NCBI RefSeq assembly: GCF_010093815.1 | Contig: NW_022985550.1 | Span: 137,074 to 201,073 of the forward strand | Direction: 5' to 3' | Origin: Pseudovirgaria hyperparasitica | Taxonomy: Eukaryota; Ascomycota; Dothideomycetes; Acrospermales; Acrospermaceae | Length of the DNA: 64,000 nt | In this document: positions 47,847 through 59,883 of the stretch, in pieces | Layout: each line of letters opens with the position of its first letter | How positions within the stretch are numbered: position 1 is the stretch's first letter | Notes under the pieces: generated by a model | Told to the model about the DNA's origin: nothing | Seen by the model: the letters and a program-made list of their open reading frames with translations, nothing else | Database searches by the model: none | Program-made: the position numbers and the translations under genes

Positions 47847-48884
47847 ATGATGTCGCGGCATCACTTCTTTCTCTCATTCCGGTCATTCATACTATTCGAG
47901 CCAGCACTTCGTAGGAGCTGCCAGCAAAGGACCTTCTCCGCCTCCCCCAGAATCCGTTCAGTCGAAGCCTCCAGGCCTGCACCGCAGACTCCCGCTCAGA
48001 AGCAGTTTCCCCATCGTCTTCCAGAAGGCCGTGGCGATGAGGAATTTGAACCGAAAATGCTGGGCCGGCCAATTGGCTTCAAGCATCCTCCTAAGGCTGG
48101 AGATAACTCGGGCAAAGATACCAGGTCTTTGAGCAAGAAGCGAGAAGATTTTGTAGATTACGACAAGCATATTGAAAAGAGGAAGGACTTGTGAGTGTAA
48201 TAAACTGGCACTTTGGTGTGATCTGATGTAAGAGCCAGGCAAGGTCAATTGTTACGACCATACTTTATGGACCATCGCAATATGAAATATCAGCGCGGGA
48301 AAGCGTGGATTGGAAATGCAAGGCTGTTCAAGGCTAAATTCGCATTATACTTTCCGAACTTTCACGGATTTACACTCGAATCGTCTTCCCCTACGGACAC
48401 GACGACGGTTCTCAATGGCAAGGTCTCCATAGTCAGCGTTTACTCCAGCCAATGGGGATCGAACCAGGTTGAAACTTTCGTTGGAAAGAAAGAGAATCCC
48501 GCTGTAGAAGCTGCTCTGGCTGCATATCCGGGCGTGGCGCAACGAGTGGATATCAACGTAGAAGAGAATTGGCTCAAACAGATGCTTCTTTGGTTGTTCA
48601 AGCCAAATTTGCGTAAAGTGACGCCAAAGGACCGACATGGCAAGTACTTCATTGTCACTAAGGGCGTATCAAACGAGATACGAGAGACGATTGGACTGAT
48701 CGCGAACGCAAAAGTCGGCTACGTCTACTTGGTGGACGAGAAGTGCCGTATTCGATGGGCAGCGTGCGCCGATGCCTCAGAGAAGGAAAAACGCACGTTA
48801 TCCGAAGGCGTGCATTGGTTGGTCGATGAGAGGAACAAACCATTAATCAGCTCAGCTACTCAAGCCGATAGCCTTCAATCATGA
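47847..48884 (+). CDS. ATP10: F1Fo-ATP synthase assembly factor ATP10, 329 aa
   Basis: Exons 47847-48190 and 48239-48884, with a 48-nt intron (GTGAGT). The distal CCAG acceptor gives KRKDLQGQLLRPYFMDHRNM in frame. The presequence is RRSCQQRTFSASPR. The core has GKAWIGNARLFKAKFALYFPN, VSVYSSQWGSNQVETF, and a C-terminal signature, GLIANAKVGYVYLVDEKCRI then RWAACADASEKE, typical of the Atp10 family. Atp10 acts in the mitochondrial inner membrane to assemble subunit 6 of the ATP synthase. It converges with GOS1. Confidence 0.95.
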
Positions 48885-49030
48885 TAGTTCCCTACCGATC
48901 GTATGTAAACTATGTATAAAAAGGACTATATATACAACTATACCCAGTTCCACACCGCAATTCAGAACACCGTTCATACTCCAAGCTCCTAAACTCCCAG
49001 AGATGCACTCACATAGACTGTAGCGATATA

Positions 49031-49809
49031 TTACCAGAAATATAACAGCATCAGAAAGCAGAACGAAATAAATGATCCGAGAATGATGCCATCTCTTCGC
49101 TTCTTGGCCCCGATCCTCCCAATCAGACTATTAATCCCTGGTACTGTGCTTAATGATGCTGTGATCCTCCTGTTTACGTTCATCAATGTTTCTCGCTGCG
49201 AGGCAAAGCTCTCATTCGCTGCATATGCTTGGGCCAGGATCGAATCCGCCATATTGTTACTGTTGTCAATCCGCCTCCTCTCATCAAGCATGTACTCTGC
49301 TTCGGCAGCACCAGGATTCGATGACCGGTAGGCGTCGATGTCGGACCGCACATTCGACAGCAGATTCGCCCGGTCTCGAGCCGAGTTTATGGTAGACTTT
49401 AGCCGCGAGAGCTCTCGTCGGTGATCTTGCAGTATTTCGCGATGCCGCGACAGATTGTTCTGCTTTAGAGCGGACTGTGACGATTCTGAATCAAGGAGTC
49501 GGGTGAGTTGAGAGAGGAGGGCTTCGCGCTGCATGTATGTTTAGACATAGTCCGCCAGATGTGCATTTCTCGAGCGTACTTTGTCGAGGATTTCTATGAG
49601 CTGCGCTTCGGTGCGAGTTTCTTCCTCGGAAGGCTTTTGGGAAATGTTCGACATGGAGGCATATTGAGAATACGTATGGAAGAGCGATTCGGTCTATGCG
49701 GGTGGTCATTATACAAGCGCGTTGGCGGGTGGTACACAGCACATACCTGAGTCTCAAGTGATCTAGCTTGTTGGCGGAGTTGCGCCCATCCACCTCCAGT
49801 CGACGACAT
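49031..49809 (-). CDS. GOS1: Golgi Qb-SNARE GOS1 (GOS28), 224 aa
   Basis: Exons 49809-49747, 49693-49580 and 49528-49031 (minus); introns of 53 and 51 nt with GTATGT and GTACGC donors. The N-terminus (WAQLRQQARSLETQTESLFHTYSQ) and the EEETRTEAQLIEILDKREALL helix form the N-terminal bundle. The SNARE motif covers SILAQAYAANESFASQRETLM to VPGINSLIGRIG, followed by KKRRD and a C-terminal membrane anchor (GIILGSFISFCFLMLLYFW). It functions in ER-Golgi and intra-Golgi transport. It is head-to-head with RPL35. Confidence 0.95.
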
Positions 49810-50047
49810 GATTTATTGAGGCAAGCGAAGTTGGGTTTGCGTTGTGGACTTATTGCCAGCTTTCTTGAAGCCTGATGATCGCATGTTTGGCTGTACCCTG
49901 AATCCTCGACTGGGGTAGTGCCAAGCCCGATGATTCCCCGTCGCTAAAGGCGCCCACACACGCTCGCAAAAGTTCGAGATGCGCTGATGCCACCCTCCCG
50001 ACAACGACACCTCACGACTAACGACAGCCCATCCCATCACTGCCAAA
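49810..50047. promoter_or_regulatory. Short bidirectional promoter, GOS1 / RPL35
   Basis: 238 bases between divergent ATGs. The RPL35 leader is pyrimidine/adenine-rich just before its ATG, as in other fungal ribosomal protein genes. Confidence 0.5.
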
Positions 50048-50570
50048 ATGGTGAGCAAAACTGCTTACTGGACACCTGATCAATGCCATTAACACGAATT
50101 TGCAGTCCACCGCGAAGGTCAAGGCCAGCCAGCTCTGGGGCAAGAACAAGGATGATCTCAAGAAGCAACTCGACGAGCTCAAGGCCGAGCTCGTGACTCT
50201 GCGCACACAGAAGATTGCCGGCGGTGCTTCGTCAAAGCTGAACAGAATGTACGCTGTCCCCTGCCATCGATTGCCAAGATTGAGAAGACACGATATTGAA
50301 CCCAGGAACTGGAACTAACGACATATCTGCAAAAACAGCCACGACGTCCGCAAGTCCATCGCTCGTGTCCTCACCATCATCAACGCCAACCAGCGCTCGC
50401 AACTCCGCCTGTTCTACAAGAACAAGAAGTACCTCCCGCTCGACCTCCGCCCCAAGCAGACGCGTGCGATCCGCAGACGGTTAACACCACACGAGGCCGG
50501 CCTGATCACCGAGAGGCAGAAGAAGAAGCAGACACACTTCCCCCAGCGGAAGTTTGCCGTCAAGGCATGA
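50048..50570 (+). CDS. RPL35: 60S ribosomal protein L35 (uL29), 125 aa
   Basis: Exon 1 is only the ATG (50048-50050). A 55-nt intron with GTGAGC follows directly, then exon 2 (50106-50248) and exon 3 (50339-50570) after a 90-nt intron. The protein reads [20 protein letters not shown], then [39 protein letters not shown], and ends [13 protein letters not shown], a full uL29. It sits by the polypeptide exit tunnel. The start-codon intron is common in ribosomal protein genes and makes simple frame-finding miss the true start. Confidence 0.97.
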
Positions 50571-51057
50571 GCGATGAGCGGTGTCATGTCGGTTCTGTTT
50601 TCTTATCAACCTCCACACGAGCATTGGGTTCGGGAATGTTACCATGCGACTTTCATGGGCTCAGCGATGTACTTAGACTAAAAAGATATCATGGGCAATG
50701 CCGTAATCGGTATGAAAAAGCTGTCTGGCTGATGTGGTCGGGCGTCAGTAGATCTTATCGAGGACAATGACAAACGTAACACAACATCAATGATTGCAAA
50801 GTCGATATATGGAGAAAGTCGTTCGCTTGGTGAGACTGGTGCACACACCATCATAACTGACATTAATTTAACCGTTCAGACATTAAGTTGCTCACGCCTA
50901 GGTCACTTTATAAAAGAAATGCAGACACTCACATTACTCTCATATGCAATTTTAGGGAGCCTCAAATCAAGACTTGATCGGACACGGCGGCTAGATATAT
51001 ATATATCCTGCTACCGCAACCTCGAAGAGAAGCAAGCACAAAAACGTTCCACCATTG
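50571..51057. other. Convergent spacer, no gene seen
   Basis: 3' flanks of RPL35 and the BCKDH-E2 gene, with a short TATATATATA run near 50994-51004. Confidence 0.6.
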
Positions 51058-52658
51058 TCACCTCAACCTAACCAACATAGTCTCCACATCCTCCAGATAC
51101 CCCCTCACCATCTCCGCACACCGCGCCGCCATAGCCCCATCAATAACCCGATGATCCGCACTCCAGCTAAAAACACACTCCTCCCTCCTAACCAGCTCCC
51201 CATTCTCCCCAAACGCCGGGACAACCCTCGATCGCCCAATCCCCAGTATGCCCACCTGCGGCGGCACAATCACGGGCGCGACCGCCGTGCCTCCTATACT
51301 CCCAATATTACTAATTGTGAATGTCGCGCCCGTCAGGTCGGCGCTGCTAAGCTTGCCGGCGCGGGCAAGCGAGCTGAGTCGGTGTATTTCGGCGGCAAGC
51401 GAGGTGATGGTGTGGGCCTGCACGTTCCGCAGCACGGGGACGAGGAGGCCCGCCGGCGAGTCGATGGCGATGCCGATGTTGTGTGCTGCTTTTTGGATGA
51501 GGTGGGGCTTGCTAGTGTTGCTTGTTGTGTCGAGGTGGGCGTTGAGGAGCGGGTAGGCCTCGAGGGCGAGCGAGACGGCTTTGATGATGAAGGGGAGGGA
51601 GGAGAGGGTTGGGGTGTTTGTTGTTTGTCTGGTGGCGTTGAGTTTGCGTCGGAGGGGGGTGAGGGATGTGAATGAGACGGTGTCGGTGTAGAGGAAGTGC
51701 GGGATGGAGAGGGAGCGGGTCATTGTTTTGAACATTTGGGATTGGACCGCTGTGAGGGGGAGGGTTTTGTCTTCGGCGAGGGGGGTTGGAGGGGTGGAGA
51801 GTGAGTAGGAGGGTGGTGTGGTATTGGTGTGGGAACCTGCGGCATGCTTTTGGACGTCTTCTTTTAGGACGCGGCCGTCTTTGCCTGTGCCTTGTATTCG
51901 TGTGATGTCTAGATTGCGCTCCTTGATCATGTGGCGGACAGCGGGCGTGGCGAGAGTGGCATGTTTGCTCAGTGGTCGAGACTCGTCGAACGAGGTTATG
52001 TCTCTTTCAGTCTCTGTTGTAGACAGTAGTCTAGCCTCTATCGTTGTGCCCTTGTGTTCTGATGTTTCGTTTCGGATGGACGGTCGTTCCGGGTCTTTCA
52101 CGAGCGCTTCGTCTTCTGGGGAGAGCTCTCCCTTGATGTCGATATCCACGAGTGGCTTGGGCGAAGTCAGCTTGGGTCCATCATATCTCCCTACCAATAC
52201 CAATATCTACCTTTCCAACCTTCGCCATATCGTCGGCCTCATAGTAACGCTTTTTGATTACTCCATCGAACCGCGACGTGATCTACGTGAAATCAGCAGT
52301 GCTCCCCGTACTATTCTACTGTGCTTTCTGCTCTTACCTCCACTGTCGCTTTATCCGATTGAACTTCGCAGATCTTGTCAAACTGTTCGACTGTGGCGCC
52401 CGGTTCGACGAACCATTGTATGATTTGGCATTCCGTAATTCCTGGCCATCAGTCAGCCTGATGCGACCGCGTCTCCCTCTCTCTGCCTGAGTATTTCCTA
52501 CCTTCGCCAATATCTGCCAGCAGGTATGGCTTCACCACTGCCAAGGGAGCCGAAACATGGAACTGACGGTATGGATTTTGCAAGCCTCGTAATGTGTGTG
52601 AGGAAGTCTTCTGGGCGCGCAGGCACTGACCAATTGACCTTAAAGAGACTCTATGCAT
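51058..52658 (-). CDS. Branched-chain keto-acid dehydrogenase E2 (lipoamide acyltransferase), 476 aa
   Basis: Exons 52658-52502, 52441-52338, 52282-52211 and 52155-51058 (minus); introns of 55-60 nt. M at 52658 starts a presequence (MHRVSLRSIGQCLRAQ); longer in-frame starts exist upstream but look like leader. The lipoyl domain holds KPYLLADIGEGITECQIIQW and the lipoylated lysine in EVQSDKATVE. The peripheral subunit-binding domain reads LATPAVRHMIKERNLDI then GTGKDGRVLKEDV. The catalytic domain ends with the FSWSADHRVIDGAMAA active-site His. QIIQWFVEPG and ITECQ favour the branched-chain type over the pyruvate or oxoglutarate types. It acts in matrix Leu/Ile/Val degradation. Coding composition flips from C-rich to G-rich in the last 250 bases. 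Confidence 0.93.
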
Positions 52659-53277
52659 GTCTGAGGGAATTAGAAAGTACAAAAGAGACCAGCAGTATCC
52701 CGACGTGTCATATTTGAAGCGGATTTCCGAATAACAGTATGCTTTTGAAATGAGGGACGGTGTACGTTGAGCCGGTAATAGCCGCCCTGGGCGCAATAAT
52801 TCCGTACGTACCCCAGGTTTTTTTGATGGAACCGGGCTTCGGACAAGCGCCACGTGATAAACGCCTGTAGGGCTGCAGAGAAGGAAATCAGGGATCGTGC
52901 AGTTGGCACGTGAAGATACATCAACATCATCCCGTCGCTTACGATCTAGATGTTGAGTTGTTCGAATGCTTTGATTCGACTAGTTTCTCTACTATACACC
53001 GAAACGTGCTGCGCTGCAGCCCAATAGCCTATCTGTACATGAAATACCGAGACTCCTTGAATTAATCATATGGGTATTGAAACCAGAGGCCGGAAGCCAG
53101 AAGCCAGAAGCCAACCGAAAGACGCCACTGCATATTCCAAAAGAACCAAAAGTCGGGATATTTGCAGGCCATGATACGCTATAAGTAAACTCCGTCGGTT
53201 GAGATCACCAGGATCCCAACTTGAAATGCAAGTCCAACAGTCTATGTAAGACAATGAGTCATCAAGAGTGTCTAGCA
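52659..53277. other. Intergenic, no gene seen
   Basis: Upstream flank of BCKDH-E2 and 3' flank of gluconokinase. A short direct repeat (GCCAGAAGCCA) occurs near 53090-53113. Confidence 0.6.
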
Positions 53278-53991
53278 TCAGCTAGAGGCCACAAGAGTGT
53301 CATTTGCAAGAACTTGCTTCACAACGGCGGTCGCACGCTCGCCTACATCATCAATATTGCCGCTGGCGTCAACGCAGAATACATCCAAGCCTTTCTCGTC
53401 TTCTTTAGGTTCCTCGAGGCTGGCGAATTGACTGCGGACCATGTCGTCTTTCATATAATGGCCTTTACGTGCTCTCACTCGTTGGAGAATAGTCTCCTCG
53501 TCTGTTTGGAGGTAGATGAAGTGCACAAGGACTTTCTGGTCATTGTACGAGGCCACACGGATAACATCGCGGTATTTGCGCTTCAGTGCGCTGCAGGTGA
53601 GCACGACGCCAGGAGTACCCGTGCGAAGCTTGATCTGGGAGGCTTCGCGTATGGAGATCAACCAGTCCCAACGATCAGCGTCGGTTAGCGGAGTGCCGGC
53701 GGCCATCTTCGCGATATTTTGAGGAGGGTGGTACTGCGTAAAAGAATCAGATACAGTTCAAGCAAGCGCTCCGTGCAATATGCTCACGTCATCGCCTTCG
53801 ATGTAGTCGAATGCATAGAAGTCAGCGAGATGCTTGGCTACAGTGGTCTTTCCACTTCCTGCAGGACCGGTGACGATCCATATGTGTTTGTGAACAGGGA
53901 GAGATACGGAAGCGTTCATGATGAGAGAGGTAGGTTTCGAGGTTGAGTCGCCATATGGCATGGGAGATTGGGTTTGATCTATAGTGAGCAT
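53278..53991 (-). CDS. Gluconokinase, 219 aa
   Basis: Exons 53991-53788 and 53733-53278 (minus) across a 54-nt intron (GTGAGC, CGCAG). P-loop GPAGSGKTT, then YIEGDDYHPPQNIAKMAAGTPLTDADRWDWL spanning the splice, and the CSALKRKYRDVIR and KGHYMKDDMVRSQFASLEEP segments, match the thermoresistant gluconokinase family. It phosphorylates D-gluconate to 6-phosphogluconate, feeding the pentose phosphate pathway. M at 53991 is preferred; M at 53961 is an alternative. Confidence 0.93.
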
Positions 53992-54780
53992 GTTGAAGAG
54001 ATATCCTTGATCTGGAAGGAATGTTTGAAAGGGCAAATTAGAGAATACAGGGAAGTGAGTCAATAGCTGACAGGTTAAGAGCAACAATCGACAAAGAAAA
54101 CTGTGAGGAGCGAGCAGTGGCCAGGTGAGCGGGTCGGAAGGGCAAGACAAAGCGGCTGGTCAGCAGGTTAAATGGAGCGAGCGGCCACGCGCGAGAGGAT
54201 ATAGAGAGGCTGTGGCACCGGAAAAGGGTACAGACTCCCGCCGAAGACTTCCACAATTGCTCCATGGGTATGGATCAAGGACTCCCACTCGCACAGACGT
54301 GCAAGATGGACAAAGAAAATAAGGCAAAGGTTCCTGGGAGTAGGAGGGCACCGAAAGTGTGTTGTGGCAGGGAGGGGGGGGGGTGTGTTTAGTGTTTAGT
54401 GTTTAGTGTGAGTTCTGCATGACGGCAAACCCGCACACTCGCACACTCAACACAGAACACACAGGCGATTTCTCAGAAATCCCAAACCCAAACCTTCCTG
54501 TCGGGGCTGATTGCTGATGTCACGAACGCCCACTCGCTGAAGGGGGAATCGTCACCAAGCACAGACCCCTAAGGCCCACGGGGAACCAAGCACTAAGACG
54601 CCGATTGCGTGGCGGGGCAGGCCGATTAACCAATAGGAACGCACAGGATGCCAGGTCCGCGTGCACCGTCTGCATCCCAGAATCAACGAGAAACGCTCAT
54701 CGGGCCAGAACGTACCACAAGTAGCGTGTTGTCGGCGTATGAAACTTTTGCTGTGGGGTTTCTTTTAGCCGCCGCTTGTA

Positions 54781-54905
54781 TTCTCCCCCCCCCTTCCCCC
54801 CCCTTTCTCTCCTCCTCTCCTCGCATCACCCCTACCTACCTACCTTTAACTTGTCCTTCGCCCTCCCCCCTCCCCCCTCCCTCCCTTGCTCACCCCACGC
54901 CTCCC
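54781..54905. repeat. Homopyrimidine-rich tract
   Basis: About 125 bases of almost pure C/T on the + strand with runs of 7-9 C. In this genome such tracts otherwise occur in leaders just before genes on the same strand, yet no gene is evident downstream. Confidence 0.7.
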
Positions 54906-56226
54906 CTTGGTCGCACTGAAGGTTGGGGGTAGCTTATTACGCTTTTCTTTTTGTTCGTCCGTCATCGTCAGTCGCCGTCGCCGTTCGCCGTAGCCGGTTG
55001 AACGATGTCTGCAGTCTGCACTCTGCACTCTGCAGTCCCGGAGGCCAGCACGGTGGGAAATGGCAGTGAGAGTGGAAGTCGGAAGTGGCTGTCAAAAGGT
55101 GGGCCATCGATAAGGCTTCCCTGGTGCATTCTCGGCCTGGTGGTGGGCTGTATGCTTGTGCTTGTGCTTGTGCGTGTGCTTGTGCTTGTCATTGCTGATC
55201 GCAGCAGCTTTCATTGGTGATGGATGTGGGAGATGCTGTTTGACAGAGATTGATTAGGCTTGTTTCTCGCATGGCATGGCATGGCTGGCCGGAGAAAGGC
55301 TGTATGGAGGTGGATTTGAGGATTGCGCCTCAAAGCATCCCTACCTACGCCGTTGCGTTGCCGTGCAGCGGGCCATGCCTATGACGGGCAATCTAGCAAG
55401 GTGCCAGGCGGTGACGAGTGCATCGCATATCGCATATCGGAATGCGAGTAGGCGCTCTCCGGATAGGTCACGAGGCACGGTCTTCTATACTCTTTCATTC
55501 CTGGGGTCGCGCGTCAGGACAAGCTTGCGGTGAACGCGAAATATGCTACTGTATCATCCTGAGAGTTTCCTTGCCTTTGACTTTGCCGCTGACCTCTCGC
55601 TCTCACCGCTTCATTTTGGTGGTGAGCACTCAGCAAGCGATGGATCTGGCGTGCGTGGGGGTTGATGGTTAGTTACTGTACATGCTAATAGTCTTGCTAG
55701 GCTACCTTTTCAACCCTCTCTCTCTTTGCTGGCCGTGTCCCCCTGACGGCCTGATTCCACTACTGACTGAATCAAGCCCAAGCAAGTATCGGCTATCGAA
55801 TTTGACTGAAATAGATGGTAGTAGATCCAACTAATTATGGAGTCTGTAGCAGAGCATATAATTCCCTGTATTAGCACTAGCCTATTTCCGCTCCGTGCAG
55901 CCATTCGTATTCACGCGTCGTTGTCGGTAATAGCAGACACACGCATCTTCTCCTGGCGAGCAGTGTCAGCGAGGAAAAAATGCCTCGCTGCTGCATATGA
56001 ATCCACCTGGATGTGTGCGTGATGCATAGACGCCGCATCAAGTCCATCTCTGTCGCGTGTCTCGCAAACCACTCGGGACGCAATCGCGGGTCGCCGACGG
56101 TGAGAATGTCACAGACGACTGGAATGCGGGGAAGCCTGCTCTCTCACAACCTCGTCGCAGGGAAATAGCCCTTGATTCTCCTGCGCATCGACGTAACACA
56201 ACGCACATCCTGCATCGTGGTACAAG

Positions 56227-56277
56227 GTAAGTGGTAGATGGATAGCTCTGGATGACCGAAGACTAATCTATCCATAG
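56227..56277 (+). other. Isolated consensus intron (unassigned transcript)
   Basis: GTAAGT donor, GACTAATC branch region and CCATAG acceptor, 51 nt, the exact length class of verified introns here. The frame from 56278 stays open for 94 codons to a TGA at 56560-56562, but no ATG-bearing upstream exon could be joined convincingly. Confidence 0.3.
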
Positions 56278-58431
56278 CATCGCCCCAACAAAAAGACGCG
56301 TTTCATACTCTTCTACAGCCCTCCACTTTCTGCCCTCTTCCCGCACATCACGTCTGGACTGACGACCTGGCAGCTACAACACCACCTCACCCGCACCAGA
56401 GCAACTGGTGCATACGCCGTTCCTCATTCACCCGGTGCGCATCCTATCGTGGCCTGTTGCGTGACACCTGCGGAATATCAATCTTCAAGCGACCGTCAGC
56501 AGCCCGACCTCGATTACACCAGCTACCTTGGCGGCGCAGTCCTCGGCCTCCTCACCTGAAAGTGCCTCCGCAGGTCCGGAGCGATACACTCCTTCCTATA
56601 GACTCATCACTTCCATCAGCTGATTAGCCTGATCGTATATTCTGACTAGGACACAGGTGATGGTCTAAGAGCGTTGCAACAAGTCCGTACTTCTACAATT
56701 GCAGTTCAGTCAAATATTATGGCGCAACACATGTAGAATGGAGGGGTGAATCGTCAGCGAAATACCACAAAACGTCTCAATAATGGCCTGTTGTTTGCTT
56801 CGTAGGGATCCGCCATTACCTGCATAACGTATCACAGACTGCCTCCAATTATGCGCAGGCTGTGATTTCCTCGCTTAATATTCTGATACAAATGATCTCG
56901 ACGAAATCTTCTGAGTACTGTTACGTCTCTGCAATAGACACAATTGGCGAGTGCTAAAAAAAAAACTAGACAAGCCTATTCGCTTGATCGAGCCCGGCGG
57001 TGTGGCTCCTGGGCTCCCACAGTATACCGCTGGAGCAGATCCTCAACTGGGTCAAATCGACCCTGCATCGTCCTCGGTTCTTGACCTCGATGCAAGTATG
57101 CATCCAACAAGTACTATTTCATTGGATCATTTTCACGAGATAACGTTCAAGTCTTACGTCCATGTCTTACCGCACGGCTCGCAATTTTTTTTTCGAGTCT
57201 ATACTCTCGATTTGCATCTGCCTCTTCCACAAGAAGCTTTACATATACCGCGGCACTTGCCTTGTGACATCCGACCTACACAGTCCAATGGTGTCTCATT
57301 GTCCGATTAGAGTCATGCAAAGTTGCTGCATGTCAGACATGTTCGTATTCACTAGCTGGAACTCTGTTGCAACCTGCACGATACCAGTTGGGTGTCGGCA
57401 AAGCCTCCGGCAAGATTCGTCCTATCTGTATGGAACGAACGCATCGTGGCGTCAAGAATCATCAGCCTAACAAAGTCGGTACGGTGCGTACCGCTTCGTC
57501 ACCGCACCTAGAACTTGGCTAGATGCCACATTTGGCCATGGTGCTATGCGAAGTGTCATTAGGAACTCGGTTTCTCCATAAGCTTCCGCCTTACCTGCCC
57601 AGCGTAGACAGAGGCTAGACTGAGCGACTGAGCAGGACAGTCCTACTACGATCACCTGGGATGCTGCCGCTACTTCATTGTGCCAATAGACTGTCGTTTT
57701 GTGACCGAAATTCTGCAACGGCATGTATGGTGCGTTCACATCACCTATACCCCCCACTAGCCCCCGGCCAATAATAACTGAGGTCATACTGCGCGCTACG
57801 GGCGCTGAGGATAATAAAGTCACGAAACGTAACTCAGGTGAGGTTATCTGACTTTCCGTCTTCCAGTGTTCATATTTGCGCGATTGGTCCTGGAAATTTG
57901 TAATGCTGAGGATGACTGCCATTTGCCGAATATTTCTCGAATTGATTTGCCGACATGCCGGAATCACTCGTGGTGCCAGCAAACCAAAAGAGGATCTAAA
58001 TAAGATTAGCATATGTATCACTGAGAATACTTGACTTTGATGCAGCAGGCGCATAGCAGTATCTAGTGGTTCAAGGTTTCAATTCGGATTTGAAAATGCT
58101 TGTAACATTTCCTGGACTCTTATATTGGAAACTCAAGAATGAATGATCCATCAGAAAATGTATTATGTCTGCCTTCATTTTACAGCTTATAGAAAATGTG
58201 AGTACGAGGTTAATTATAAGTCTGATCAATGGGCTCTCCATGATTCAAGCTACAGATGACTAAGCTTAGCCTCGTACCCCGGCCTCAGGCTACCTAGGTC
58301 CAATTCGGCGAACATCAACCAACACGTTGACCTGGCTCGCGCATCATTGTCACCAAGTTGCAATTGGATGACCCGTTCGCCTTGACGACTTCTAGCTCCC
58401 ACAGCTTTTCCGAGGCCCCAAACTGCCCAAC

Positions 58432-59532
58432 ATGTCGATGTTCTTCTCAACCCCGCTCGATATCGATATCGTTCTAGAAGATACCGATGAGCGAGCTATG
58501 GTCGACGTGAAACTGGAGAAGAACAGGCGAGAGAAAGTACCGCTGTATATGGATGGAGAGTCAGTCAAGGGTGCCGTCACAATAAGACCAAAAGATGGCA
58601 AAAGGCTGGAGCATACAGGCATCAAAGTCCAGTTCATCGGCACGATAGGTACAGGCAGCAGCATCACCTCTTGCTCAAGGAGCTTCAGACTGACTCGTGC
58701 AATATAGAAATGTTCTTCGACCGAGGCAACCACTACGAATTCCTTTCGCTTGGGCAAGAGCTTGCTGCGCCGGGCGACCTCCAACATCCCCAGACGTTCG
58801 AGTTCAACTTCAAGAACATTGAGAAGCAATACGAATCATACAACGGCATAAATGTGAAGCTGCGGTACTTTGTGAGGGTCACGGTCTCGCGGCGTATGGC
58901 AGATATCGTAAGAGAGAAGGACCTTTGGGTATACTCGTATCGGATACCGCCAGAGACGAACGCGTCAATCAAGATGGATGTTGGAATTGAGGACTGCCTC
59001 CATATTGAATTTGAGTACTCAAAGTCAAAGTACCACTTGAAGGATGTAATTGTCGGACGCATATACTTCTTACTAGTTCGACTAAAGATAAAACACATGG
59101 AACTTTCCATTATTCGAAGGGAAACGACTGGCGCCGCACCGAACCAGTATAACGAGAGCGAAACTTTGGTGCGATTCGAGGTATGTCAGTACGGCGCGGA
59201 GATCTTGCAGCTACTAACTCACCATAGATCATGGATGGATCACCATCGCGAGGAGAGACAATACCGATTAGGCTGTTTTTAGGAGGGTTTGATCTGACAC
59301 CAACATTCCGCGAAGTGAACAAGAAGTACTCAACTAGATACTATTTAAGTCTCGTGTTGATCGACGAAGGTAAGGAACAAGCCCATCTATCGCTACTGGA
59401 GGTCATTTTGTGCTCACTGCTCAACTAGATGCACGTCGCTACTTTAAGCAATCAGAGATTGTCCTTTTCCGGCAAGCGCCAGAAGGGTTGACATTCAACC
59501 ACGAGCAAAACAAGCTGGTCCCAGTTACTTGA
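58432..59532 (+). CDS. VPS26: Retromer subunit VPS26 (PEP8), 311 aa
   Basis: Exons 58432-58648, 58708-59180, 59228-59369 and 59429-59532; introns of 47-59 nt. The protein reads MSMFFSTPLDIDIVLED, then YMDGESVKGAVTIRPKDGKRL, HTGIKVQFIGTIEMFFDRGN, FEFNFKNIEKQYESYNGINV, LRYFVRVTVSRR and WVYSYRIPPETN, and ends with the C-terminal arrestin half (ETIPIRLFLGGFDLTPTFREV, KKYSTRYYLSLVLIDEDARRYFKQ). Motifs and length match the family. VPS26 is the arrestin-fold subunit that links retromer to sorting nexins on endosomes. Confidence 0.97.
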
Positions 59533-59883
59533 GGGTTTACAGATCAGTCTTTGTGCTCGTAGTATATATCATAGGTGCCAATTGAGGCGTGATACGTCAA
59601 GAAGGTGCGCAGTATGCGAGAGGTCTGGCACTACTGAAACCCCAAATGAACGGGTCATGCACCGACTTCGGAGTCGTGTTGTTACCATGACAATGAGGCT
59701 GTAATAATCTTTAAAAGGCCCATAACATAATAGAGTAACATAGAGACGACAGTCACGCCTCATTGCGTTGTGACATGTCTCAATTTTCTGTGTCTTGGTG
59801 CACCTGCTATCTATAATAGTCCCCGGCAACGACACTGACACTTCCACTACGAACAAAATACCTTGCCCCTCCCGGCCCTCTCT
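59533..59883. other. Convergent spacer, no gene seen
   Basis: 3' flanks of VPS26 and the DUF1993 gene. No supported frame. Confidence 0.6.

Larger units (their letters stand above)
53992..58431. other. 4.4 kb interval without a defensible gene
   Basis: The longest empty span in the window. Contents: GTTTAGT units near 54385-54408; a homopyrimidine-rich tract at 54781-54905; short CTGCA-type repeats near 55008-55035; a GTGCTT microsatellite near 55152-55190; an apparently perfect intron at 56227-56277; an A9 run near 56957; and frames at 56951-57310 (+) and 58054-57467 (-) that resemble nothing I know. It could hold a non-coding RNA or a fast-evolving multi-exon gene. Confidence 0.4.

Noticed and set aside
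54385-54408. GTTTAGT array resembling a telomeric repeat
   Set aside because: The unit is not the TTAGGG telomere repeat and there are only three copies.
57467-58054. 195-codon minus frame before VPS26
   Set aside because: No motif, no splice logic and no composition typical of coding sequence here. Left as unassigned.
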